This document shows, piece after piece, positions 1 through 12,400 of a DNA stretch of 64,000 bases. Below the pieces are notes generated by a model. That model was not told the DNA's origin. It saw only the letters and a list, made by a program, of their open reading frames with translations, and ran no database searches. Each line of letters opens with the position of its first letter. The first letter of the stretch is position 1. Both the position numbers and the translations under genes were made by a program. Source of the DNA: Patella vulgata (taxonomy: Eukaryota > Mollusca > Gastropoda > Patellidae); assembly GCF_932274485.2 (NCBI RefSeq), contig NC_065886.2, positions 17,311,501 to 17,375,500 of the forward strand, read 5' to 3'.

Positions 1-1620
1 TATTGGCATGTATCAGACCGTAACTTCATGGATTATGGCCCCTGATTGTACGATAAATCGCATTTTTAGCTTGTGGACCCTCCAGAGGTCACAATTTTTA
101 TCCGATTTTGCTGAAACTTAAAATGTAAGGTTATAACCCAAAGATCTCGATTCGCGCATATCAGACCGTAACTTCCTGAATTATGGCCCCTGATTGTACG
201 AAAAATCGCGTTTTTAGCTTGTGGACACTATAGAGGTCATCATTTTTATCCGATTTAAAAAAAAACGTTTGAATATATCACCGTTACACTCTGAGGATGG
301 TTGAGTTTGCTTTTCATGAAAATCGGGCCGAAACTGTCGGACAAAATGACCGCCCCTTGTACGCAAATAGTGTAAACATCTGGTATATCAAGGTTGTGGA
401 CTCTCTAGAGTTTTGATCCGATTTTGATGAAACATGACATGTAAGTTTATAACCCAAGGATCTTGGTTCCTTGTCGATATTCGCGCATATCGGATCGTAA
501 CTTCCTGAATTATGGTCCCTGATTGTACGAAAAATCGCGTTTTTAGCTTGTGGTCCCTCTAGAGGTCACAATTATTATTCGATTTATCAAAACGTTCGAA
601 CATAATATCACCGTTACACCGTGATGTTTGTGGAGTTCGAATTTCATGAATCTCGGACTAAAACTGCCGGACAAAATGGCCGCCCCTCGTACGCAAATAG
701 TGTATATAGCCTCTGGTATATCAAGATTGTGGACCCTCTAGAGGTCACAATTTTGATCAGATTTTGATGAAAGTTGAAATACATGTTTGTTACCCAAAGA
801 TCTTGGTTCCTTTCGATATTCGCGCGTATCGCATCGTATCTTCCTGAATTATGGCCCTTGATTGTACAAAAAATCACGTTTTTAGCTTGCTGTCCCTGTA
901 GAGGTCACAATTTTAATTATCCGATTTTAAAAAAAAACCATGTAAATATATCACCATTACACACTAAGATCTTGGTTGCTTTTGATAATCGTGCATATCC
1001 GAACATAATTTCCTGTATTATGGCTCCTGATTGTTCGAAAAATCGCATTTTTAGCTCGCGGATTCTCTAGAGGTCACATTTTTTTCCGATTTTAAAAACC
1101 GTTTAAATATATCACCATTCCACCATAATGACGGTTGGATTCGAATTTAGGGAAAATCGAAATGAAACTGTCCGACAAAATAGCCGCCCTTTGTACGCAA
1201 ATTGTGTAAAAGCATGCAATACGAAGGTTGTGGAGCCTCTAGAGGTCACAATTTTTATCCGATTTTGATGAAACTTTAAACATATCTTTATATCCCAAAG
1301 ATCTCGGTATTTTTTGATATTTGGATTATTGCCCCTGACTGTACAAAAAATTCCGTTTGTTTTTAGCTTGTTCTCTATCCATCTCTTGCAAAATGTGGTC
1401 GTATCCTGCCTGGCAGCCACTGGTGATCTGATTTTTATGAAACTTGATATACATCTTTGTAACCCAAAGATCTTGGTTCCTTTCGATATTCGCGCATATC
1501 GGATCGTAACTTCCTGAATTATGGCCCTTGATTGCACGAAAAATCTTTTTTTTAGCTTGTTCTCTATCAATCTCTTGCAAAATGTGGGCGTATCCTGCCT
1601 GGCAGCCGCTGGTTAATATG
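1..1620. repeat. Irregular tandem repeat R1
   Basis: Two alternating sub-units recur. One contains CCTGAATTATGGCCCCTGAT and TTTTAGCTTGTGGACCCT; the other contains TATATCACCGTTACAC and GACAAAATGGCCGCCCC. Shared words reappear near 9, 158, 486, 826, 985 and 1495, so spacing varies (about 150-510 bp). The same sequence occurs near 33029-33184, 33980-34298 and 34790-34860, so it is dispersed as well as tandem. Short ORFs on both strands here look like repeat shadows. Confidence 0.85.
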
Positions 1621-2114
1621 ATTCATTAAAATAAATCGTTTTGTATAGTAACCGAACCCATGGATACCTTTTCAACTAATGTAAATTCTCAGCTGACAAA
1701 AAGCCTAGTCGGATAATATCTCCATATTTATATCTTCAAGACATTAGAATAAGTAAACAAATTAAACTATTTTACAATACAAAATGGATAAGGACCCACT
1801 TAATATCAATAAGTATCAATGACTGTTAGTCTTCGAGTAAACAGTAGATGACTGAGATCAATTGTGTGCAGTAGAAGGTCGGATTAAATATTATCAAGCT
1901 TGGAAATAAAGACATAATAACATGTTATATTGTTTACACATGCAAGTTAAAGACAACACAAGATTCCGTTGGAATAATTAACTTGCTAGTAAAACTTTAT
2001 AAATGAGGTAAAAGTAACCTACAAGTATTCACTCCAAACGAAGCCTAGCCCCGACGTATTCCTAAATTAAACGAAGAGAATGTTATTGTAACAGAATAGA
2101 TCAATATATTTCAG
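1621..2114. other. Non-coding stretch upstream of first visible exon
   Basis: No coding segment is seen. It ends in the pyrimidine-rich acceptor (ATATATTTCAG) of the first visible exon of the FN3-like gene, so it is probably intron whose upstream exon is off the window. Confidence 0.6.
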
Positions 2115-4754
2115 GAGAAAAGCCAAAACGGTTGATGGTACCGATCTTTTTCCCATTGAGCGGTTTTCTAATGGTACAATACATACATATCCGGCGAATA
2201 TGTTTTGTGATGAAAACCCAATGACAGATGTATTTTTTTCAAAGATGTATCTTGCAATGCATTCTCATGTAAGTATATTCTGTTTCTCGTTCAGAGGTGA
2301 ATTCGGAATTTGAACACCCCTCAACAGAGCATGTCATTAACCCATGAATAGTCTTCTACATAATTAATACAAATGAGGTTTAACGCCCTACTGTTCTGTT
2401 CCGAGTAGGCTAATGGAGACAGCGATAAACACAATAACATATAATATATAGATTTGCGAGTTTATCATGCCCTAATTAATCACCCGGCAACCCGTAGAGT
2501 TGAAGGGGCCATTGCGTTGTATAATTTTAGTCTTTATTCATGATATGGACGAATAGCAGTCGGTATAATACATTGTCTGGTAAGATAAAGCTGATTCCGG
2601 GAACCGCGTGATCATTTTCGGAATTGGGAGACATTCTGATCACATCTCTAGTAAATGAGACTACATCACAAACGCAGTAAAAAAATCGTTATCGAATTCT
2701 CTTTACCGGATTGAGTCCTATTTTCATAGGTCTTAACAATCTAAAACCAAGATAAGAACATAACAACAAATAATTTTATTTCAGTTATATGTTAATTGGA
2801 CTGCTAAGGGTAGTTTGATGAATACAGAAATTTACAATTATGAATTTGGTGTAGCATCTGCTGAAAGTTCAGTTTCTGCCCCTGACGTTTTACCATTTAC
2901 GTCAACCCATCACCATTCTTGGTACCGTGGTTACCACCCACAACTAAGTGATGGAACAGAATTCTACATCAGTATTAAGGCAATTAACAAAGCTGGAAAA
3001 GAAACTGTTCAGGTTGGTGGCGCTTGTTTATGATTTTAGTACTTTAATCAAATATTGGTTTATTTTTCTGAAAAAGTTTAAAAAGTTAGAATATTTTGAT
3101 AAGACTTACGTTACCCATAAAACATGTTATAATTATTTTCCAGGGATTAGGACCGATCTTAGTTCATACTATTCCCCCTACTGTTGGTGGTGAGGTATTG
3201 GTTAAATTTGAGGATGATATATTGGAGGCCTATTGGTCAGCAGCAGTTGTATCTGATCCCGAGTCGTCGCAACTTACTTTTACAGCGGCCGTAGGTAAGT
3301 TTATGCATGAGTGCTGCCTTCGCTAAAATCCGATTTTTAAAAAAGATAATATTTTCAATTAGTAGTTAATAGTGATCGGGAATGGGGTAAAATCTGGCAA
3401 CTATTCGGAATTCTACTTTGTGAATAGCAATCATAAAATTGGATTCGGATCTGAAAAACGAGAGGTTTGTTCTTTGTCATGAATATACAGAAGAAATGTA
3501 TTCATTTTACAGGTAGTTCACCAGGAACCGAAGACGTGTATCCGTATTCTTCATTATCGTTTGGCGGAATCTGCACGTTAGCTAACCCACTAACCTGTAC
3601 AGCTTTTTCCATGGAGGATCTTCATTGGGATTTACATCACAACTTTACCTACTATGTATCTATAAGAGTAGAGAATATAGTAGGATTACACAGTGTGTTC
3701 ACATCTAATCCATATATTCATAATACCAGAAAACCAGCCAAGGGAGTTGTATTTGAAGTTATTCTACCTGATGAGGCAGTTGATTTTGGAATTAATGTAA
3801 GCTTTTTCATATATGTTTACGGCGGACTCGTTTGCAAGACGCATGTGCATCCATTTCTAAGGAACAGATAGTTTAATGCACATAATTTTGTGTTAACTGT
3901 TTTCAACAGTTGGCGGTATTGTGACAGTGTGGTAGCTTCGTTAAAATTAAATATAATATCGAATCATGTTTGGTAACTTGGACCATTACTCTTCCCATAC
4001 ATTGCAACCTACATAGCTAGTTAAAGAAACCGTCTAGTCTTTGGTCATACTCGATCATTTACTTTTGTAGCAGCGTGTATTCAAAATCCACTAAACTGAT
4101 ATTACAAAATACTTTTCCGTCTTATGGTAAACATTTGCGCTGGTATTGATAACAGTACCTAACATAGGCTTTCATCTGCGGTTGTATTTCTCTATTGGAA
4201 CACATTTGTTTATAATTATATAATGTTCCCTTTAGGAGTTAGAAGACAGTAATTTTCAATTATCAACCAGTAAATTAAAAGCAAGATGGTTTGGATTTGA
4301 ATCTGATGATATGGCCGAGCATGTGACTTACAGTATTGGTGTTGGCTCTCAACCACTCGTTATTGATATAAAAGATGAAAACGTTGGCAGTAAGACACAG
4401 CATACGTTTCTCGGGCTTAATTTACAGCTGCACAAGGTAGGTAGGATATTTTAATGTAACAATTGTATACAGACGCTACAAGATACACGTTTGTCAGAAA
4501 AACCTCCTTATTGCTCTAGATGCCTCATGTTAAGACCCGTTCACAAATAAAGAAATCTACATTTGTATGTATTAGTAATATATTCTGTCAATATTATTAT
4601 TGTTACTATTTTTAGACTTACTTTGTAACGGTAACAGCTAGGAGTGACGCCGGAACAACAAAGGCGTCGTCTAATGGTATCACTATAGTTCAGAAAAATG
4701 TTAACCTGAATAATGAAGTTCAGATAAAAGATGGCTCTGATTGTCAACAAAAGG
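2115..4754 (+). CDS. Exons 1-6: FN3-like modules 1-3
   Basis: These exons encode visible residues 1-386. Exon 1 opens in the last base of a codon, so coding continues off the left edge. Exons 2-3 carry a module with a Tyr/Ile strand (EFYISIKAINKAG) and a hinge TIPPTVGGEV. Exons 3-4 carry the next (TYYVSIRVENIVG), with the intron splitting the Gly codon after the AVG strand. Exons 5-6 carry the third (ARWFGFESDD, then TYFVTVTARSDAG). The modules are divergent and the TPP hinge is weaker than in later ones. Confidence 0.8.
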
Positions 4755-7700
4755 GTAAATTAATAAACAGCCTTATTCATAACAATAGTGTTTACGAATA
4801 AAGATTACCTCACAACCACATTTTTAACCAATATGCATAACCTCGTAAATACTGTATTAATGATTAAAGTAGCTAAGTCTCTAACTCAATATCATCCAAA
4901 ATTTTCGACATTGAAAACACGATTTATTTGTCGGGTTAAATCAACATTGATGTTGTGATCTTACCGGGAAAAAATGGCCTCCTGATATCCAATATTTAAA
5001 GACAAAATAAACATTTTACAATTGGTACACGAATCTTGTACCATAATGCGTTTCAGCGCTATTTGTAATAAGGGAATTGAAAACCGAGGCTAGGCATATT
5101 CCACAGGTCATGTCAAACGGTGACGCTATATTCTTATCTGGAGAGCATGCCCAATAAATACTATCGGCGTAGACTGGAATAACCAGACGCTAGAGATTGA
5201 AATTCGATTGAGAATACTGGCGTATTTCGCCGAACCTAACTGATTAGAAATTACAGTAAATATAGAAACGATTTAATGTAAATCAATTTATATACATTCG
5301 TATTACATTATTGTATGCGTTGCGACCCATTTGTGTCAATTTCTAGGTCACAAATATTAGCGACTTAGCTCCTTTAAATTCAGATTACCTCGTAGATATA
5401 AACATTTGCCATCAACTATATATCAGCTTATAAAACCAATAGTTGATGTAGGCCGGCAGCAAGGGTCACATTTATATCCCTTGTATTTGATATTAAGTAC
5501 TACTGAAAATGTACAATGCATGATCATAATATGGCTATAAAGCTATTTTACTCCTAATTGAAATCCGAGTTCCACAGTTGATAATTATTCCAAATAAAAC
5601 ATAACATTATTTTCCTATCCTTATACCATATTACTTTCTTACATTTTATAATAATATCAAACATAGAAAAACTATCATGGCTACCAAACCACCATTCACA
5701 AAAGGTAAACTATTTTCCTAATAATTAGTAAGCTAAGAATAGTACAATATTTATTTTATTAGCGTTTTAATTCTAAATTTTAAAATTATGTTCATGAAAA
5801 ATACATTACATGTATTGAACTGATACTGGAGGTATTAATAGTGATACAATGTAGTTATTGGTGTTGTCAGTTTTCAAATATTTATCTATAAAACCTTCAA
5901 TTAAGAACACTTTAAGAATACACGCCATTTTTCTTTCTGACACAGAATTCAAGCTCAGATTGTGAGTCGGATATTGACTATCAAATATCAACATCTTATT
6001 ACATGGCACATTGGACAATATCAAATGCATATAAACATATGTATCCTGATATTAAATGGACGCTACAACTGAGACAGAAAAACACAGGTAAATGTTTGAA
6101 TTACTTTGAAATAAATGAATATAATGCATTAGTGCGGTTGTTGATTATAGCATTTTGATATATTTATAATTAGAAAAAAATAGAATCTCTAGAGAAGAAG
6201 CGTCCAATTGTTTAAATTTACATAAATTGTATGGTTGATAAAAATAAAGAAGGTTACTCAGCAAACTGATATTAGAGTGTAATTATTTTTATTATTAAAT
6301 TATTATTCATTGTTTAACAGAGGATATATGGTACAATGTAGAAGATAAGAATTTTCTATCAAATTCTGGTCGAATCTTCCAACCAGTAGTATTAGATTAT
6401 TGTAAAACATATAGAAGTAGTGTGAGGTTCTGTTCGGGTGAAGTTTGTTCTCAACCTGTAGTCAGTAATGGTGTAACAGTGTTGAGCGAACCTGATATGC
6501 CACATATAGATATACTCCACAAACAGATGCAAAGTTCCCAGGTAAATCAAATATAAATAATATAATCCAACTAATTAAAATGATTTCTTTTTATCTGTCT
6601 AATATTTATGCATAATCAAATATTTAATTTGCAGCGCACTATAGTAATAGTTGCTGGCCGAATGCTAACAAAATCACCCAGATAACAACTTAACGTTAAT
6701 ATACCGTTAATAACACCTTGATGAGCACAACGACGCCATGCAACCTAACGAGGTAGCCATACAATTAACCCAGCATGAACCTAAAATCCTTCAATGAGCT
6801 ACTAAATGTAACCTGATATGAAAGTTTGTTTTAATATAATACGGTTATCATTTCATTTTTTATTCCATATCCCAGTTAGATGTTAGCTTGACTTACAAGA
6901 AGAGTAATACCGAAGATAGAGTGTGTTCTGTGGAGTCTACCATAGATCAATATATGTGGAGTATAACAGATAATAAACACAATAGTCATTTATTTACTAA
7001 ATGGAGCAAAGTAAACAATGTGCAGAAAATCAGTGAGACAATGGTAAGAATTTAAATTCTAAGATTGTCTGCATGCTTTTATAAATCTGTTACAGCGGTA
7101 TACATTATGAAAATGCCTTAAAACGTAATCTTGATTACAGATTTTAGGCAAACCCATAGAAAGAAAGAACAAAATATGTAACTGTGTTAGGGGTGTTGTC
7201 CGTCCCCAAAGCTATCAATGCGCAACTACAAAATGTATCGGGTTTTTTAGAAATAGTACGTGCACCACAAAAAAGGTTGCGTTGAAGGAAAATCATCTGT
7301 GTGGTATTTCATTTCAACAGGATATCTATGTAACTACGCGAACCTGTTTTCAAAATTGTGTCATAAAGACAAACTATTTCATGGAAAAGTATTGTATTTC
7401 CTAGATTCAGTTTAGCATTAATTTAGACGGTGAAGTTGATTTTAGTGAATGTAGAAGATTGGCTGTAAGAATATTTAATAAAGCTGGTTTATCAACAATA
7501 ATATCGTCGGATATTAAAAACTGTTCAGCTGTAGATCCAGTATTAATTATACCGGCTATTGTTGTAGATGCTATAGGACAGCCATTAAATAACGGTGAGT
7601 ACTTTTTGATGTAACTTGGAATTGAAATAAAAGCGCGCAAGCCCCCCCCCCCACACACACACACACACACATACATAGAGAGGTTTGAAAGATCCATGGA

Positions 7701-9439
7701 TTATGACGTCTCCATCTTTTTATGTGTAGCGTTTGAAGAATTTGAAGATGTTGTTTGTTTTGTATTTCAGATCCTAACACAAATGAACTAGGAACGTCAA
7801 TTTCTCTGGATCAGAACGCAGTCTGGTCTAAACCAGATGTGGACTATACACCTTATAAAAATATTATATCGGCTGTGTGGCCCACATTAAGACATAGAAA
7901 CTATACTTGGGGTTTACTGGAAGACCAAGCCTTATCTATTGTAACACATTTTACCCGACCGAAGATGACGATAAGAGATCCTTGTTCACATCCAGATGTT
8001 ATACAGTGTGGACAAACCGGTGAGGGAGTTTCGGTCATCTTCAAATGTCATATAGGCTTTATTCCATTGATTCCTTGCACTAGTTCCTTACGCCCTTCTT
8101 CAAGGCTGGCCTACCATAATGCTTTATTGTGTGGTCTACCACAGCGGCAGCTGCAGAAAATCCAATATGTTCAGAATGCTTCAGCTCGACTCATCACTGG
8201 AACAAGGCAAAGGGATCACATTAAAGCTGAACTCCGATTACAAAACTACAGAAATAATCAAATAAAAAAAATTAACACCCTAAATAATCGCCATACTTGT
8301 TTTCAAGTTGTAGAACAATCATGGACGATTGTACGGCGTACAAAAACAAGAGGCATGCCACGCCCACATCCAGTTCACGCCTTGTCAGCCACACTGTCCA
8401 CATCCGGCTAGCAATATTTCAGCTGACTGATTGACGTTTTTTCACTAACAGTTTACAGAAAGTATTATTGCTACCTAATTATTATATCTGATCAGGTACA
8501 TATTTTACTAATTAGACGAAATAAGTAAACCACGGTATACTTTTGCTCTAAAAATAAGGCCTTACCACAAACAATAACAAATCTACCAACACCAACCAAA
8601 TCTATGTAGTTGACATAACATCAAGGGACATAACTACTTCACAAGATGGTGAATATTTTGAGGTGAAAACATATTTCTTTGATGGAGAGAACAACAGTTT
8701 TATTGCTGCTTTGGATATATTTTGGAACGGTAATACTAGAAATTATTTGGTGATTCCACGCTGTTATACAAAACATTTCAAGAAATAAGAAAACAATTGT
8801 TTGTGTTGGTAGATTTGTTATTGTTTGGGGTAGCGTAAGGCAGTTTTTCTCATATTTTTTAGAGCAAAAGTACACCGTGGTTTACTTATTTTGTCTAATT
8901 AGTAAAATAATATGTACGTGATCAAAACATAATAATTGTCTAGCAATAATATTTTCAGTAAACTGATAGTGAAAAAAACGTCAATCAGTCAGCTGAAATA
9001 TTGCTAGCCGGATGTGGACAATGTGGTTGACAAGGCATGAACTGGGTGTGGGCGTGGCCTGCCTCTTGTTTTTGTACGCCGTACAATCGTTCATGATATT
9101 CTACAACTTGAAAACAAGTATGGCGATTATTTAGGGTGTAAATGGGTTTTTTATTTGATTATTTCTGTAGTTTTGTAATCGGAGTTCAGCTTTAAACCAA
9201 CATTAATAACCCTCCATTGGCAACACATAAATCGGCGAATCATTTTCAATATACTGTTAATGAATTTTAAAGCACTCGACAATTAAGCACCACAATGCAT
9301 AAAAGATCTACTCAGTAGAACCCTAATATCACAGAACAAGTCATTATTAGTAATTCCTGCTATCAAACTTGAACACACTAAACGATCTTTTCATTCTGCA
9401 GCACATTTCTCTGGAATTGTCTACTATACAAATTTTGTG

Positions 9440-9472
<33 letters not shown>

Positions 9473-12400
9473 CGACAAAAAGAACACTTACTTTGCAGGA
9501 TACTTCATTGACGTTATCATTAAGACTTCAATTTCACCGCATTTATTTTTATTTCTTTTCACAGAAAAGGAATACATCAATGTATTAAATCCAAATATTT
9601 TAAAACATGGAAGACGGTATTATATCTGTATCCGTGCTGATGCTGCTGTTGCTGGTCATGAAAAATGGACGGAAGATTTGGAAGAAGTAAACGCTTGTAG
9701 TGATGGAGTAACTGTTGATTTGACTCCACCAAATGGTGGTCGGGTTTGGGTGGAGAACTTCAAAGATTTTAAATATCAAGTAATATTTCTATATAAATAT
9801 TGTCGAATCCCGTTGTCGCGATCCCAGTATACTCGAACACATATAAGATTTGATGTGTCATTCATTCCTTGTAATTCCCTGTTAGACCGATTAATAGTGT
9901 TTCGGTATAATGGTTCCATCCTCGGACAATATGCTATATAGCTATCTGTTGTTTCTAGTATTTGATTAAGCTTACCTTTTCCATTATACAATTCGTAATG
10001 TATAGAAATATATTTTTTTTTTGCGTAGTTGTAGTGGTGGTTGTATATGAATAACCAATATATTATTTCAGTCGTCCGACAGTGATGTTGCTGTTTACTG
10101 GGATAGCTTTCTTGACGTAGAAGAAAATGGTGGAAAAACTGTTCATCCAAGTGGAATATCAAAATATCATTTATATATCGGTATGGTTACAGTTTTTCAA
10201 AGATGCGACAGTGATCGCTCAATCAACAAGTTAAAAGTGAACGAACATACCTTATTGTCAATCTGTAAATATGCTGTTCTTTACATTCTGTAAATTTTCT
10301 TTTACTTATAAAGGTTCTATAGAGGGAGGTGAAGATATTGTAACTAAACATAATGTTGGTTTGATAAATCATAAAATATTACACCATCTTTCTTTACAAA
10401 ATGGCCACACTTATTACGTCACTGTAGAAGGTAAGTATAAATTCAGTTTTTCTGTTTACAAAAAATGTATAATTTAAATAAAAGCAAATAGAAACCATTA
10501 AATTAAATTTGTCAATCATGTATTACATTCGTGTAATTAATTGTAAATCTACACACCCCGATCTTCTATGCAAAATGAATTGATTTCTATTGCCCGCTTG
10601 GCAAAATTGCTCGTTCGTTAGTATACACCCATTTCTTTTATCCGTTGGTTCCATAAGCTGGCGCCACTATTGCTTGTTAAGTGTTAATATTGTTTTCTTT
10701 TATTTTCAGCAATTGATTTTGTAAACAGAACAAAAACCGTTTCATCAGAAGGTTTCATAATTGATAATAGTCCACCAGAAACTACATCTAAACCTATACA
10801 ATTTACTAATACATATATACAGTCAAATGATGTATTGTCTGCGTGGTAGGTTTATATAGAATCTAGTGTTAGTAAACAAAACACAATGAAAGCCATCAAC
10901 CCCAGCGAAAGTATTTGAAAACCGGTGTTTCTGAAGGCGTGAAATAGTAAGCCTACCTCGACATGTGCACGATACCTTTTATCATTTATAGCTAAATGAA
11001 TCGATGCTTTGGACTTCGATTTCAGAAGGTCGTCGCATTCGCTAAGACGGGTGGCCTGGCAAAGAACGGTCTAGTCGTTTGGGTGTAATGAAACATCTAA
11101 GTTCCTTGTAAACGTAAAAGAACAGAATGCCTCGGTTTCGATCCCATGTATAAGATCCCTTGGCAGTTGAAAGTTCACCCTCATAGCACACTGCATGTTT
11201 GTAAATAATGTATTAAAGTGTCTGTGCCATTTTATTTGATTTATTGACAATTGAAGTGCATCATCCCTTTTATATGATTTATTTACAGTTGGGGCGGATC
11301 ATTTAAAGACACCGAAAGCGGTATAAGTCAGTATCGGTGGGCAATAGGTACTAGACCAGGTCATGAAAACATAAGGGGATATATGATAACAAATAATGAT
11401 TGTGATGAAGCGAATTTAGAACAAAAATTACAAGATGGACACGTTTATTACGTCACAGTTCAGGTATATCTCTTTAATGAATTATGGTTGATGTAACTAT
11501 AGATAAAGTGGGAACAAACCAAGAGAATGGTCATATGGTTTTCAATTTACATTGCGCTTTATTATTTACCCCTTTATTATTTCAAAGAAATTGATGCAAA
11601 TCTTTTAGACGGTTTGCTATAACTGATGAAATTTCCAATAGAAAAGTTTTCAAATTCATGCTACATGCTACTTATCTTTGTATTCTATATACCAAATTTA
11701 AAATAACTCTTGTCTATTGTGATGTTTCAGGCCATTAATGGTGCAGGGTTATCTACTACATTAATATCTCATCCAGTGACAGTAGACACAGCTCCTCCTA
11801 CCACAGGACATGTCATCGATATTCTTAATACAAACTATACCGGAGATGACGTAGATTATATAACTAACGAATCACCACTTTCTGTTAGATGGCAAGGATT
11901 TCATGATCCCCATTCATCAATGCAATACTATACTGTTAAAGTTGGTACCTGTGATGATTGTGATGACATAATTCCAGAAATCAAAACAGGAATATCTACA
12001 CGTAAGGAAAATATTATTACAAACTACAATCTTTCATAGAACTAGTAATAAATATTCCCAAGAAGAGGTAGTTAAGTTTTATTGTAAAAATAAGGTCTAG
12101 TTTCGTTAAAATAAATTTGGTAGGTGTTCTAATAAATTTTAACAACCGATACATATTTCAGATAGTAGTTAAGTTTTATTGTAAAAATATAAGCTATTCT
12201 CTTTAAAATAAATTAGGTATATGTTCTTATAAATGTTAAAACCGACACATATTTCAGATTTTACCTTTCCACCGTCCAAATTGACTCCTGGAACAAAATA
12301 TATCACCACGGTAACAGGGTGCAATATGGCGGACATGTGTACGTCGGCCATTTCTGATGGTGTAATAATTGACGTGACACCACCGGACGTGGGAAGAGTT

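Noticed and set aside
1112-1580. Overlapping minus-strand frames of 84-152 codons
   Set aside because: They are translations of repeat R1 sub-units with no domain, and similar frames recur in each unit.
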